Shown in pieces: positions 43,546 to 53,684 of a stretch of DNA of 64,000 nt. Within the stretch, counting starts at the first letter, position 1. Each line of letters opens with the position of its first letter. The stretch comes from Pelagibacteraceae bacterium AG-426-M19 (GTDB taxonomy: Bacteria; Pseudomonadota; Alphaproteobacteria; Pelagibacterales; Pelagibacteraceae). The DNA lies in assembly GCA_003210025.1 (NCBI GenBank), contig QCNW01000001.1, positions 1 through 64,000 of the forward strand, given 5' to 3'. Both the position numbers and the translations under genes were made by a program. The notes beneath the pieces were generated by a model. The model was not told the origin of the DNA. It saw only the letters and a program-made list of their open reading frames with translations, and did no database searches.

Positions 43546-44546
43546 TATTTATTTACATCCACTACTATTTTATTTTTTAAATTTCCTTTTAATATATCAG
43601 GATAGATATTTAATAATTCGTCTAATCCAATAGTATTTACTGATTTTTCTAAAATATCAAAATCTAGCAAAGCAGGGAATTCTCCCCATACAAACTCTTT
43701 TCTTTTTTTACTGATATTAACCGAGTCTACTCCCCATAATTTGACTGCTCTTAATATAAATGGAATTACTGATGTATTTAATTTATTGCCACTAGCATTT
43801 CCACATATAGCAACAATTCCTTTTGGTTTAGTTTGAGCTATTGCATTAGATAAAATGTTACCACCGACGGTATCTACAACTCCATCCCATGTTCCTTTAT
43901 CTATTAATCTTGCTTCACCCTCAAATTCTTTACGATCTATAACGTTTTTTGCACCAAGTTCTTTTAAGTAATCTGCTTTATCTGGTTTACCAGTTATAGC
44001 TGTTACATTAATTCCCATTTTAGCAAGAACCATTACTGCAACCATTCCAACACCTCCTGTAGAACCAGTTACTAATACATCATTAACTTTTGACTGCATC
44101 AAAAGTTCCTCTCTTGCTTTAACTGCAAAAGCACATAACAAACCTGTAAGACCAGCAGTTCCCAGTATCATAGCTTGTTTGTTTGTCATTGCCTCAGGTG
44201 TTTTTGTAATATGATCCTTTTTAACTTTTGCGTATTGAGAATATCCGCCATCAAAAAGTTCACCTGCTCTACAACCTGTTAATATAACTCTGTCTCCTTC
44301 TTTAAATTCTTCACCATCACCTTGTGCAACAGTTCCAGAAAAATCAATGCCAGGTATTCTTGGATACTCTTTTACTAATTTGCCACCATCTTTTAGTATC
44401 ATTGCATCTTTCCAATTAAGATCAGAATAATCTATCTTAACAAGCACCTCCCCATCTTTAAAATGGTCTAAACTTAGTTCTTTGACTTCTCTTGTGAAAT
44501 TTTCGTTCTGATTGTTTATTACAACTGCTTTAAATGAGTCCGCCAT
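43545..44546 (-). CDS. AcuI/YhdH-type MDR oxidoreductase (acryloyl-CoA reductase family)
   Basis: 333 residues. SFKAVVINNQNENFTREVKEL, VLVKIDYSDLNWKDAMILKDGGKL, IPGIDFSGTV and VTGSTGGVGMVAVMVLAKMG mark the AcuI/YhdH branch of medium-chain dehydrogenases, which reduce acryloyl-CoA to propionyl-CoA with NADPH. In marine bacteria that handles acrylate from DMSP cleavage. No DMSP lyase is present in this window, so the role is inference. It is cotranscribed with the LysR gene. Confidence 0.82.
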   Translation of the reverse strand: MADSFKAVVINNQNENFTREVKELSLDHFKDGEVLVKIDYSDLNWKDAMILKDGGKLVKEYPRIPGIDFSGTVAQGDGEEFKEGDRVILTGCRAGELFDGGYSQYAKVKKDHITKTPEAMTNKQAMILGTAGLTGLLCAFAVKAREELLMQSKVNDVLVTGSTGGVGMVAVMVLAKMGINVTAITGKPDKADYLKELGAKNVIDRKEFEGEARLIDKGTWDGVVDTVGGNILSNAIAQTKPKGIVAICGNASGNKLNTSVIPFILRAVKLWGVDSVNISKKRKEFVWGEFPALLDFDILEKSVNTIGLDELLNIYPDILKGNLKNKIVVDVNK

Positions 44547-44561
44547 GTTTATCAGTAAATA

Positions 44562-45164
44562 TTATTTTGCAATAAATCGCAAATATCTATTTTGATAACT
44601 TAAATCGTCTTTAAACTGTCCAAGATAAAAATTTGTAACTGTGGTAGCTTGCTCTTTTTTTATACCTCTCATAGTCATACACTGATGAGTTGAATCTATT
44701 GTTACCGCAACTCCTTTTGCATCCAACGACTCCATTAAAGTATTAGCGATCTGAACAGTTAATCTTTCTTGGGTTTGTAATCTTTTAGAAAATACTTCTA
44801 CTACTCTTGCTATTTTACTTAATCCTACAACTCTTTGATTTGGAATGTATGCTACATGAGCAATTCCTATAATTGGTGCCATGTGATGTTCGCAATGACT
44901 TTGAACTGAAATATTTTTCTGAACAACCATATCGCTATAGCCTTCAACATCACCAAATGTTTTATCTAAAACTGCTTTAGGATCTTCTTTGTATCCCTTG
45001 AAATATTCTTTAAATGCTTTTGTTACTCTTTTTGGAGTTTCCAATAAACCTTCTCTGGTAGGATCTTCACCTAACCACTTAAGAATTTTAACGAAAGCTT
45101 CTTCAGCTTCCTTGTCTGTTACTTCGTTAATTTTTTTTTCGTTTTCGTTTTTTACTAATTTCAT
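44562..45164 (-). CDS. folE: GTP cyclohydrolase I
   Basis: 200 residues. EDPTREGLLETPKRVTKAF, VQSHCEHHMAPIIGIAHVAYIP (zinc-ligand Cys and His) and STHQCMTMRGIKKE complete the zinc site. It makes dihydroneopterin triphosphate for folate, consistent with the strong folate-linked one-carbon theme nearby. Divergent from hisI, 57 bp apart. Confidence 0.95.
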   Translation of the reverse strand: MKLVKNENEKKINEVTDKEAEEAFVKILKWLGEDPTREGLLETPKRVTKAFKEYFKGYKEDPKAVLDKTFGDVEGYSDMVVQKNISVQSHCEHHMAPIIGIAHVAYIPNQRVVGLSKIARVVEVFSKRLQTQERLTVQIANTLMESLDAKGVAVTIDSTHQCMTMRGIKKEQATTVTNFYLGQFKDDLSYQNRYLRFIAK

Positions 45165-45221
45165 GACGTGCTTTTATATATATAAAACCTTAATTTTAAA
45201 ATATTTATTATATTTATTATT

Positions 45222-45710
45222 ATGTTAGATAATTCCACATATATGTTTAAAAAAAGAGAAAATGTAGCAGAAATAGAAGAAGGCAAGCTTTTATCTCCTA
45301 AATTCGACAATGATGGATTGATTCCAGTCATTACAACATGCTCAAAAACAAAAGAAATATTAATGCATGGGTATATGAATGTCGAAGCCTTCAAGTTAAC
45401 TATTGAAACCAAAGAAGCACATTACTGGAGCAGATCAAGGCAATCAATTTGGCATAAAGGAAAAACAAGTGGGTTTGTTCAAAAAGTAAAAGAGATTCGA
45501 ATTGATGATGATCAAGATGCAGTGTGGATGACTGTAGATATTGGCGAAGGTTCTAGTTGCCACGTTGGGTACAGATCCTGTTTTTACAGATCTGTTCCTT
45601 TGGGTAAAATTGATAATGCAAGACAAATTGAAATGAAATTTGAAGAAGAAGAAAAAAAATTTGATCCAGAGGTTGTTTATAAAGGACAACCTAATCCAAC
45701 AAAAATATAA
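45222..45710 (+). CDS. hisI: Phosphoribosyl-AMP cyclohydrolase
   Basis: 162 residues. LIPVITTCSKTKEILMHGYMN, EAHYWSRSRQSIWHKGKTSGF and VDIGEGSSCHVGYRSCFYR (zinc cysteines) are diagnostic of HisI, which opens the purine ring of PR-AMP in histidine synthesis. The N terminus is slightly longer than usual with FKKRENVAEIEEGKLL. No fused HisE domain and no other his genes nearby. The next start codon lies 7 bp after the stop. Confidence 0.92.
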   Translation: MLDNSTYMFKKRENVAEIEEGKLLSPKFDNDGLIPVITTCSKTKEILMHGYMNVEAFKLTIETKEAHYWSRSRQSIWHKGKTSGFVQKVKEIRIDDDQDAVWMTVDIGEGSSCHVGYRSCFYRSVPLGKIDNARQIEMKFEEEEKKFDPEVVYKGQPNPTKI

Positions 45711-45717
45711 AAAATTG

Positions 45718-46326
45718 ATGAAAGTTTTAAGTCCGTTTGGACCAAATATTGCTGTTATTAAAATTCCATCAAACTTAGTAAAAAAAATTAATGATGAAGT
45801 TGAAAGTATTATCAAAGATAAAAAAAAATTGAAATCAAATGACTACTCAAAAAAGTTAGTAGGTCAAGTTGAGCAAGAAATTGAATTAAAAAATAAATTT
45901 ATTAAAAAAAATTTAAAAAGTTTTATTTTTAAAAGTGTAAATCAATATTTAAAAAAAAATCTTAATAAGAAGTCAAAAAATATTAAAATTAAGAATTTAT
46001 GGGTCGTAAGACAATTTAAAAATGATTATAACCCTGTACATTTTCATGATGGCAATGTTTCTGGAGTTGGTTATTTAAAAATTCCAAACAATTTAACAAA
46101 GGGACATAAAAAAATTAAAACTAACGGAACAATTGATTTTATTTATGGTTCTAAATCTTTTTTAAATAATTCTATATTTAATCATAAACCAAGAGTTGGT
46201 GATCTTATCTTATTCCCAAATAATTTAATGCATACTGCATATCCATTTAAATCTGATGGTGAAAGAAGATCATTTTCTTTTAACATAGATATTGATAAAA
46301 AATTAACACAATTGTTTCATGGCTGA
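45718..46326 (+). CDS. Putative 2-oxoglutarate/Fe(II) oxygenase (TIGR02466-like)
   Basis: 202 residues from the ATG at 45718 (MKVLSPFGPNIAVIKIPSNL). The track start runs 26 codons upstream through hisI and is not credible. HFHDGNVSGVGYL gives the His-x-Asp pair, and LMHTAYPFKSDGERRSFSFN gives the distal His and the 2-oxoglutarate Arg. The rest has low similarity but the PKHxHF-like centre VHFHDG fits the TIGR02466 family of unknown substrate. It overlaps the DUF2237 gene by 8 bp. Confidence 0.65.
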   Translation: MKVLSPFGPNIAVIKIPSNLVKKINDEVESIIKDKKKLKSNDYSKKLVGQVEQEIELKNKFIKKNLKSFIFKSVNQYLKKNLNKKSKNIKIKNLWVVRQFKNDYNPVHFHDGNVSGVGYLKIPNNLTKGHKKIKTNGTIDFIYGSKSFLNNSIFNHKPRVGDLILFPNNLMHTAYPFKSDGERRSFSFNIDIDKKLTQLFHG

Positions 46327-46693
46327 TAAACAAAAAAATGTTTTAGATGAAGACTTGGAGTTATGTTCCAATGATCCTTTAACAGGATGGTATAGGGACG
46401 GATGTTGCAATACAGATGAAAATGACCATGGTATTCATACTGTTTGTGCAAAAGTAAATACTGAATTTTTAGAATGGTGTAAAGAAGCAGGCAATGATTT
46501 AATTACACCTCATCCTGAGTTTGGTTTTCCGGGTTTAAAAGATGGAGATAGTTGGTGTGTTTGTGCAGGTTGGTATGCTAGAGCTTTAGAAGCGGGAAAA
46601 GGATGTCCAATTTATTTAAAGAAAACTCATAAAAACACTTTGAAACTTATTCCATTTGAAACTTTAAAAAAGTTTGCAATCGATTTATCCTAA
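46319..46693 (+). CDS. DUF2237 family protein
   Basis: 124 residues. DPLTGWYRDGCCNTDENDHGIHTVCA, ITPHPEFGFPGLKDGDSWCVCAGWYARALEAG and KTHKNTL follow the DUF2237 pattern almost without gaps, including several conserved cysteines. Molecular function is unknown. It is translationally coupled to the oxygenase upstream. Convergent with the ETF-QO gene with no gap. Confidence 0.9.
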   Translation: MADKQKNVLDEDLELCSNDPLTGWYRDGCCNTDENDHGIHTVCAKVNTEFLEWCKEAGNDLITPHPEFGFPGLKDGDSWCVCAGWYARALEAGKGCPIYLKKTHKNTLKLIPFETLKKFAIDLS

Positions 46694-48313
46694 CTACATA
46701 TTTCCATATTTAGGTCCACCCCCACCTTCTGGAGTGACCCAAGTAATATTTTGAGATGGCTCTTTAATATCACAAGTTTTACAATGTATGCAATTTTGAG
46801 CATTGATTACAAATTTTTGAACAGAATTTACTTCTTGGACTTCATAAACTCCTGCTGGACAATATCTTTGTGCGGGCTCATCAAATTTCTCTAAAGTATA
46901 TTTTATAGGCAAATCTGGATCTTTAAGTTTTAAATGTACTGGTTGATTATCATCATGAATTGTACCCGTTAAATAAACCGAACTAGTTTTATCAAATGTA
47001 ATAACGTTATCAGGCTTAGGATAATCAATTTTTGGCATTTTATCTGCTGGTTTTAAAGCTTCATGATCAGCATGTTTATGCTTTAATGTGAAAGGAAGCT
47101 TTCCTCTAAATAAAATCTGATCAATTCCAGTAAATAATATACCCAAAATTAATCCCCAGGAGAAACTTGGTTTTACATTTCTTGCCTCATGTAATTCTTT
47201 ATAAACCCAACTTTCTTTAAATTTTTGTTCATATGTAGATAAATTTAAATTTTTTGTAAGATGCTCATAAATTGTTTCAGCAGCGATCATTCCACTCTTC
47301 ATTGCAGTATGTGACCCTTTTATTTTAGGCATATTTAATGTTCCCGCGTCACATCCAACTAACAAAGCACCTGGCATAAACATCTGAGGTAAACTCTGTA
47401 TACCTCCCTCAATTAAAGCTCTTGCGCCATAAGTAATTCTTTTTCCACCTTCAATTATTTTTTTTATATCTGGATGAGTTTTAAATCTTTGGAATTCATC
47501 GAAAGGTGAGAGATGAGGATTTTGGTAATCTAATCCAATTACGTAACCAAGAAAAACTTGTTTATTTTCTGCATGATACATAAAACTTCCACCGTAGGTG
47601 TTATTGTCTAAAGGCCATCCAGCAGTATGCATTACTAAACCTTCTGTATGATTTTTTTCATCTATCTCCCAAATTTCTTTAAAACCAATTCCATATTGTT
47701 GAGGATTTTTACCTTTATCCAACTCAAACTTCTTAATTAATTCTTTTCCTAAGTGACCTCTGCATCCTTCTGCAAAGACTGTAACTTTTGCATGTAATTC
47801 CATTCCTGGTTCATAAGTATCTTTTTTATTTCCCTCTTTGTCGATACCCATATCTTGAGTTGCAATACCTTTAACTGATCCATCATCATTATATAAAACT
47901 TCACTTGCTGGAAATCCTGGGAATATTTCAACTCCTAATCCTTCAGCCTTCTCTGCTAACCATCTACAAAGATTTGCAAGACTTATAATATAATTGTTAT
48001 GATTTTGTTGAACCTTAGGAAGCAGCCATGTTGGCCAACTTAATGATTTTTGTTTTCCTAAAAATAAAAATTTTTCTTTTGTAACTTTTGTTTTAATGGG
48101 AGCATCTAATTCTTTCCAATTAGGTATTAGTTCGTCTAAAGCACGTGTTTCAAACACGTTCCCTGATAAAATGTGTGCACCTATTTCAGATGCTTTCTCT
48201 AAAAGGCAGACATTAATATCTGGATTTAACTGCTTTAATTTAATTGCAGTTGAAAGTCCTGATGGTCCGCCACCTACGATAACAACATCGTATTCCATCA
48301 CTTCTCTGGACAT
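46694..48313 (-). CDS. Electron transfer flavoprotein-ubiquinone oxidoreductase
   Basis: 539 residues. FAD motif VIVGGGPSGLSTAIKLKQL, the conserved NCIHCKTCDIKEPSQNI 4Fe-4S ligands near the C terminus, and the internal hydrophobic quinone-binding region (FSWGLILGILFTGIDQILF). It moves electrons from ETF to ubiquinone at the inner membrane. It ends the run DMGDH-etfB-etfA-ETF-QO, so the whole electron path sits in one operon-like block. Confidence 0.95.
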   Translation of the reverse strand: MSREVMEYDVVIVGGGPSGLSTAIKLKQLNPDINVCLLEKASEIGAHILSGNVFETRALDELIPNWKELDAPIKTKVTKEKFLFLGKQKSLSWPTWLLPKVQQNHNNYIISLANLCRWLAEKAEGLGVEIFPGFPASEVLYNDDGSVKGIATQDMGIDKEGNKKDTYEPGMELHAKVTVFAEGCRGHLGKELIKKFELDKGKNPQQYGIGFKEIWEIDEKNHTEGLVMHTAGWPLDNNTYGGSFMYHAENKQVFLGYVIGLDYQNPHLSPFDEFQRFKTHPDIKKIIEGGKRITYGARALIEGGIQSLPQMFMPGALLVGCDAGTLNMPKIKGSHTAMKSGMIAAETIYEHLTKNLNLSTYEQKFKESWVYKELHEARNVKPSFSWGLILGILFTGIDQILFRGKLPFTLKHKHADHEALKPADKMPKIDYPKPDNVITFDKTSSVYLTGTIHDDNQPVHLKLKDPDLPIKYTLEKFDEPAQRYCPAGVYEVQEVNSVQKFVINAQNCIHCKTCDIKEPSQNITWVTPEGGGGPKYGNM

Positions 48314-48337
48314 AATGACAATTTCTTACAGTATTTG

Positions 48338-49291
48338 CTATTTTTGTATAGTGTTTAATTTGTTCAATTCTGACAAAAACTGAGGAAGCGCCTCAAAAAG
48401 ATCTGCTTCTAATCCGTAATCTGCGACACTAAAAATTGGAGCTTCACCGTCTTTATTAATAGCTACAATAACTTTACTTTCTTTCATTCCTGCTAAGTGC
48501 TGTATCGCACCTGAAATTCCAACTGCAATATATAAATCTGGGACTACTACTTTACCCGTTTGTCCTACTTGATGATCATTCGTAATATAACCTGCATCAA
48601 CTGCTGCTCTTGATGCTCCAATTGCTGCATTAAGTTTATCAGCAATATCGCTGATTAATTTGAAATTTTCACCATTTTGCATTCCTCTGCCTCCAGAAAT
48701 AACTATTCTAGCTGTTCCAAGCTCTGGTCTGTCTGACTTAACTTCTTCTTTCTTTAGAAATTTAGTTGATGAACTAGCTTCTGCTGGATCAGATTTTGTA
48801 ATTTCAGCAGATCCACCACTCTTATCAGCAGGGTCAAACGACGTCGGTCTAATAGTAACACATTTTTTTTTGTCATTACTTTTAACCGTAGCAAAAGCAT
48901 TTCCTGCATAAATTGGTCTTAAAAAAGTATCCTCAGAAATAACTTTAATTATATCGCTCACTTGCGAAGTATCTAGTAATGCCGCAATTCTTGGCATTAA
49001 ATTTTTACCAAATGTATTTGCTGAGCTTACAATATGTGAATAACTTTCTGCATGCTTAATTATTGCTGCTGCATAATTTTCAGCAATGTAGTTTTCATAA
49101 ATTTCATTATCAACGTGAATAACTTTTTTTACATTTGGAATTTCAGATAAAGATTTTGCAACATCATCAGCTTGATGACCTAAAACCAAAACATGAAGTT
49201 CCTCATTTATTTGAGAAGCAGCAGTTATAGCATTATAGGTAAATGGTCTAACCTCTTTATTATTATGTTCTGCAATTAATAATACTGACAT
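48338..49291 (-). CDS. etfA: Electron transfer flavoprotein alpha subunit
   Basis: 317 residues. [16 protein letters not shown] and [45 protein letters not shown] are the FAD-binding signature of EtfA, with [11 protein letters not shown] at the end. Adjacent to etfB with no gap. Forms the soluble heterodimer that collects electrons from dehydrogenases, likely the DMGDH-type enzymes here. Confidence 0.95.
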   Translation of the reverse strand: MSVLLIAEHNNKEVRPFTYNAITAASQINEELHVLVLGHQADDVAKSLSEIPNVKKVIHVDNEIYENYIAENYAAAIIKHAESYSHIVSSANTFGKNLMPRIAALLDTSQVSDIIKVISEDTFLRPIYAGNAFATVKSNDKKKCVTIRPTSFDPADKSGGSAEITKSDPAEASSSTKFLKKEEVKSDRPELGTARIVISGGRGMQNGENFKLISDIADKLNAAIGASRAAVDAGYITNDHQVGQTGKVVVPDLYIAVGISGAIQHLAGMKESKVIVAINKDGEAPIFSVADYGLEADLFEALPQFLSELNKLNTIQK

Positions 49292-50041
49292 TTAAATTAC
49301 CTTAGCCTCATTTTTTAATTTTTGCACTAATTCTTCTACACTAGCGACTTTTATTCCAGCTTTTCTTTTTGGTGGTTCTTCAACTTTAATTTGTTCGATT
49401 CTAGGATTAATATCAACTCCTAAATCTGAAGCATTTAACTGTTCTATTGGTTTTTTCTTAGCTTTCATAATATTTGGAAGCGAAGCATATCTTGGTTCAT
49501 TTAGTCTTAAATCACATGTAACAATAGCTGGAACATTTACTTCAATAGTTTCTAAACCTTCATCAATTTCACGAGTTACTTCTAATACATTATCTTTAAC
49601 TTCAATTTTCGATGCAAAAGTTGCTTGAGGCCAATTTAATAAAGCTGCAAGCATCTGACCAGTTTGATTGCAATCATCGTCAATTGCTTGTTTTCCCATA
49701 AACACCAAATCAGGATTTTCTTTTTCTACAATTTTTTTCAAAATTTTTGAAACTGCTAATGGCTCAATCACATTATCAACTTTGACATGTATTCCCCTAT
49801 CCGCTCCAACAGCTAATGCTTTTCTAACAGTTTCTTGAGCTTTTTCTTCACCGATTGTAATTGCAACTATTTCTTTAGCTTTGCCAGCCTCTTTAATTTT
49901 TACTGCTTCTTCTATTGCATTGTCATCTGGTGGGTTTGTTGACATTTTAACGTTATCAGTAACAATACCAGAACCATCTTCTTTGACTCTTATTTGAACG
50001 TTGTAATCAATAACTCTTTTAACTGCGACTAATATTTTCAT
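49292..50041 (-). CDS. etfB: Electron transfer flavoprotein beta subunit
   Basis: 249 residues. [42 protein letters not shown] and [18 protein letters not shown] are EtfB hallmarks. Its ATG overlaps the DMGDH stop (TAATG), and it abuts etfA. With EtfA and ETF-QO it makes a complete electron path to ubiquinone. Confidence 0.95.
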   Translation of the reverse strand: MKILVAVKRVIDYNVQIRVKEDGSGIVTDNVKMSTNPPDDNAIEEAVKIKEAGKAKEIVAITIGEEKAQETVRKALAVGADRGIHVKVDNVIEPLAVSKILKKIVEKENPDLVFMGKQAIDDDCNQTGQMLAALLNWPQATFASKIEVKDNVLEVTREIDEGLETIEVNVPAIVTCDLRLNEPRYASLPNIMKAKKKPIEQLNASDLGVDINPRIEQIKVEEPPKRKAGIKVASVEELVQKLKNEAKVI

Positions 50042-52473
50042 TAAGCTCTTAATAAATTGTTTTCTGGATCGTAAGGACTTTCATCTAAAATTGTAGCATC
50101 ATATTTCTCACCTAATATTTCAATTTTAAGTTTTTGTCCAACATTTCCTAATTCTGGTTTAACCATTCCTAATGCTAATGATTTTCCAATTCTAAAACCA
50201 AAATCTCCTCCTGTAGCTCTTCCTATAACACTTCCATTTTCATAAATGGGATTGTTGCCTAATACATCTGCATCTTTTGGATTGTGAACCTCCAAGGTAA
50301 CAAGTTTGTTATCAAAACCTTTTTCTCTCCACTTGTTCAATGCTTCAAGTCCTATAAAACTTCCTTTATTAGGATGTATAAATCTATCAAGACCACTTTC
50401 ATAAGGTGAGTATTCTATTGATAGCTCTGTTCCAACTAATTTATACGATTTTTCTACTCTCAAACTATTCATTGCTCTAATACCATATGGCTTTAGTCCA
50501 AGATCTTGCCCTGCTTCCATAAGTTTATCAAAAATGTGATTTTGATATTCAATTGGATGATGAAGTTCCCATCCTAATTCACCAACAAAATTAACTCTCA
50601 TAGCATTTACTGGTGCGTACCCTACATCGACCATTTTTGCACTTAGCCATTTAAAGTTTTCATTTGAAAAATCATCTTTTGAAACTCTTTGCATTAACTC
50701 TCTTGCTTTTGGACCTGAAACAACCAAAACACCATTACTATTAGTTAAATTTTCAAACTGCACTGAACCATCTGAAGGCATCCATTTTAAAATCCAATCA
50801 TGATCTAATCTTTGAAAAGCTCCTGCTGATACTAAATAAAAGCTATCATGTGACTCTCTCATAATAGTAAATTCAGAATGAACTCCGCCTTTAGTATTTA
50901 AAGCGTGACATAAATTAATTCTTCCAACTTTTTTTGGTAATTTGTTTGCAACTAAATTATCTAAAAATTCCTCAGCACCAGGCCCTTTAATTCTACATTT
51001 TGCAAATGCAGTCATATCCAAAAGACCAACATTTTCTTTTACATTTTTGCATTCTTTTTCCATTGCATTGAACCATTTTGATCTTCTAAATGACCAATCA
51101 TCTTTTTGCTCCATTCCATCAGTCGCAAAAAAATTAGGTCTTTCCCATCCAAATTTTTGACCAAACACTGCTCCTAAATTTTTCATTCTGTCATAACATG
51201 GTGCTGTTCTTAATGGTCTTGCCGCTGGTCTTTCTTCATCAGGAAAGTGAGTTATGAAAACGTGACTGTAGGCTTCTTCATTTTTAGCTTTTAAATATGA
51301 TTTAGAGCAATAATCTCCATACCTTCTTGGTTCAACACCAAGCATATCAATAGTTGGTTCACCATCTACTATCCATTCAGCAAGTTGCCATCCTGCTCCA
51401 CCTGCTGCTGTGATACCAAAACTATGACCTTCATTTATCCAAAAATTTTTCAATCCCCAAGCTGGACCAACAATTGGGTTACCATCTGGAGTATAACAAA
51501 TTGCACCATTATAAACTTTCTTAACTCCTACTTCTCCAAATGCAGGTACTCTGTGTATTGCGCCTTCAATATGAGGAGCCAATCTATCTAAATCTTCTTG
51601 AAATAATTCATATTCAGAATCTTTTGATGGTCCATCTACATAACAAGCTGGTGCACCATCTTCATATGGTCCTAAAATTAATCCACCTGCTTCTTCTCTC
51701 ATATACCATCTACTATCACTATCCCTTAAAACTCCCATCTCTGGTAATCCATCTTTTTTTCTTTTTTGAATTTCTGGATGGGGTTCAGTAACAATGTATT
51801 GATGTTCTACTGGAATAACTGGAATATCTAATCCAACCATCTTTCCAGTTTGTCTTGCAAAATTTCCTGAACAAGAAATAATATGTTCACATTCAATGGA
51901 ACCTTTATCTGTTTCAACAACCCAACCATCTTTAGTTTGTTTCATTCCAAGAACATTTGTATTTCTATAAATTTCTGCTCCTCTATTTCTTGCACCTGTT
52001 GCAAGTGCTTGAGTTAAATCTGCTGGTTGAATATATCCATCTTCAGGGTGTTGTATTGCACCAACTAAATCTGATGTATTACATAATGGCCATATTTCCT
52101 TAACTTGATCTGGAGTTAAAAATTTTACATCAACACCTATTGTTTGAGCAACACCAGCGTATTGAAAGTATTCATCCATTCTATCTTTAGTGCTTGCTAA
52201 TCTAATATTAGATACAACACTGAAACCTACATTCTTGCCTGTCTCTTCTTCTAAAGTTTTATACAAATTGACAGCATACTTATGAAGTTGTCCCACAGAA
52301 TAACTCATATTAAATAGTGGTAATAAGCCAGCTGCATGCCAAGTTGAGCCTGAGGTTAGTTCTTTTCTTTCAATTAAAACAACATCTGACCAACCTTTTT
52401 TTGCTAAGTGATAGAGTGCGCTAACCCCTACTACTCCACCACCAACTACAACAACTTTTGCTTTGGATTTCAT
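50041..52473 (-). CDS. Dimethylglycine dehydrogenase-like FAD oxidoreductase with GcvT domain
   Basis: 810 residues. [21 protein letters not shown] binds FAD and [10 protein letters not shown] provides His46, the covalent FAD site. The C-terminal half is GcvT-like ([46 protein letters not shown]). It would demethylate dimethylglycine or sarcosine, sending electrons to EtfAB, whose gene it overlaps by one base, and one-carbon units to folate. Which methylamine is used cannot be read directly. It is a paralogue of the gene at 36332. Confidence 0.9.
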   Translation of the reverse strand: MKSKAKVVVVGGGVVGVSALYHLAKKGWSDVVLIERKELTSGSTWHAAGLLPLFNMSYSVGQLHKYAVNLYKTLEEETGKNVGFSVVSNIRLASTKDRMDEYFQYAGVAQTIGVDVKFLTPDQVKEIWPLCNTSDLVGAIQHPEDGYIQPADLTQALATGARNRGAEIYRNTNVLGMKQTKDGWVVETDKGSIECEHIISCSGNFARQTGKMVGLDIPVIPVEHQYIVTEPHPEIQKRKKDGLPEMGVLRDSDSRWYMREEAGGLILGPYEDGAPACYVDGPSKDSEYELFQEDLDRLAPHIEGAIHRVPAFGEVGVKKVYNGAICYTPDGNPIVGPAWGLKNFWINEGHSFGITAAGGAGWQLAEWIVDGEPTIDMLGVEPRRYGDYCSKSYLKAKNEEAYSHVFITHFPDEERPAARPLRTAPCYDRMKNLGAVFGQKFGWERPNFFATDGMEQKDDWSFRRSKWFNAMEKECKNVKENVGLLDMTAFAKCRIKGPGAEEFLDNLVANKLPKKVGRINLCHALNTKGGVHSEFTIMRESHDSFYLVSAGAFQRLDHDWILKWMPSDGSVQFENLTNSNGVLVVSGPKARELMQRVSKDDFSNENFKWLSAKMVDVGYAPVNAMRVNFVGELGWELHHPIEYQNHIFDKLMEAGQDLGLKPYGIRAMNSLRVEKSYKLVGTELSIEYSPYESGLDRFIHPNKGSFIGLEALNKWREKGFDNKLVTLEVHNPKDADVLGNNPIYENGSVIGRATGGDFGFRIGKSLALGMVKPELGNVGQKLKIEILGEKYDATILDESPYDPENNLLRA

Positions 52474-52519
52474 TATCAGATTCCTACTAAATTTTAATTA
52501 CTAACGAAACAAAATTCTA

Positions 52520-52723
52520 TTATTCATCATCTGCGTCACGCCAGCCCATTCTGAACATTAAATAAGCGGCAACTATAACGGAAATTGTACCTACTACCAT
52601 GCCAATATTAATCCCAACTTCACTTCCCCAAAAATACCATCCAAGTTGAGTGGATGAAATTGTTGGAAAGCATAATATAAACATTAGAATTGCGTACCTA
52701 ATATACATTGGAGGCTTTTTCAT
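52520..52723 (-). CDS. Small two-helix membrane protein (67 aa)
   Basis: I take the ATG at 52723 (MKKPPMYIRYAILMFIL), which overlaps the preceding stop (TAATG); the track start is 18 codons upstream. Two membrane segments (about residues 8-24 and 35-57) flank GWYFWGSEVG; the end is MGWRDADDE. It is coupled to the DUF4864-like gene. Function unknown; it resembles small integral proteins often found with exported partner proteins. Confidence 0.6.
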   Translation of the reverse strand: MKKPPMYIRYAILMFILCFPTISSTQLGWYFWGSEVGINIGMVVGTISVIVAAYLMFRMGWRDADDE

Positions 52724-53184
52724 TATATTGATGATCCCATTGGTATTGGTTGTGAAACTGCTGTTGTTAGCCAGCAATCTAAAAGATTACCTTCTTTATT
52801 ATTCTTTTCAACTTTCCATTTAAATTTAAAATATTGTTTGTCCTTATCCAAGACAACAACTTCATAAGTTGCCATTGTACTTGATTTGTAAATTTCAGTT
52901 ACTGTATTTTCTTTGTGATCAATCAGCATTGAGTATGAAGCCCCTTTTAACATTCTTTTAAATCTATCTAATGGACCTGTCATCCTTTGATTATTTGGAT
53001 GTGCAAATTCCCATGTTTGCTCAATTCCTCTGTCTTTATAAGGACTGTCATTTTTCATTAACGCCTTCAATTGAATTAGAACAACTTGTTTCGGATTTAT
53101 ATTCGCGCTTGGTTTTAAAACATCGGCAAATGAAGAATTAAAATAAAAAAATGTAATTAAAAAAAATAAAATTTTGAATTTCAT
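52723..53184 (-). CDS. Exported DUF4864-like protein
   Basis: 153 residues, signal peptide MKFKILFFLITFFYFNSSFAD. PKQVVLIQLKALMKNDSPYKDRGIEQTWEFAHPNNQRMTGPLDRFKRML fits the DUF4864 pattern of a helical-then-beta domain. Its stop overlaps the next start. Periplasmic location is predicted; function is unknown. Confidence 0.65.
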   Translation of the reverse strand: MKFKILFFLITFFYFNSSFADVLKPSANINPKQVVLIQLKALMKNDSPYKDRGIEQTWEFAHPNNQRMTGPLDRFKRMLKGASYSMLIDHKENTVTEIYKSSTMATYEVVVLDKDKQYFKFKWKVEKNNKEGNLLDCWLTTAVSQPIPMGSSI

Positions 53185-53250
53185 TTTTTAAATTTATCTT
53201 AAATTTAAAATGAAATAAAAGGTCTTAATATCACACTTAATAATTTGATA

Positions 53251-53676
53251 TTATATAGTTTTGAATAATTTATCGTATTCGTTTTTAATACATTTATTAG
53301 AGATATAATAAATTTTATTTTGAGAGACTAATTTTGCTGCATTTTCGTTATGAATTCCTAATTGCAACCATAATACATTTGCACCAATTTCTATTGTTTG
53401 TTTTGCTATTTCCTCAGCCTCCTCACTAGGTCTAAAAACATTAACAATTCCAACATGATCTTTAATATCCGTTAGTTTTTTATAAACTGGTTCACCATGT
53501 ATAATTTTATTATCTGTTACTGGATTAACAGGAAAAATTTTGTAACCTGTATTTCTTAAATATTTCATTATTATATTGGAAGTTTTTTTTGAGTCTGGGC
53601 TTGCTCCAACAATTGCTATCGTCCTATAACTTAAATATAGTTCTTTTATTTTTTCATCTAAAAGTGTTGTATCCAT
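53251..53676 (-). CDS. CoA-binding (Rossmann) protein, YccU-like, copy 2
   Basis: 141 residues. RTIAIVGASPDSKKTSNIIMKYL and KIFPVNPVTDN form the CoA-binding Rossmann signature, and ANVLWLQLGIHNENAAKLV is the second half. It is a tandem paralogue of the next upstream gene, 8 bp away. Family members bind CoA or an acyl-CoA; no catalytic role is established. Confidence 0.82.
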   Translation of the reverse strand: MDTTLLDEKIKELYLSYRTIAIVGASPDSKKTSNIIMKYLRNTGYKIFPVNPVTDNKIIHGEPVYKKLTDIKDHVGIVNVFRPSEEAEEIAKQTIEIGANVLWLQLGIHNENAAKLVSQNKIYYISNKCIKNEYDKLFKTI

Positions 53677-53684
53677 AATTTGAT

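Noticed and set aside
45640-45717. Upstream extension of the oxygenase ORF through hisI
   Set aside because: Lies inside the hisI 3' end in another frame; the lysine-rich leader has no family match.
45161-45815. Minus-strand ORFs overlapping hisI and the intergenic region (83 and 123 aa)
   Set aside because: They lie antisense to hisI and the oxygenase; Phe/Ser/Asn-rich antisense composition.
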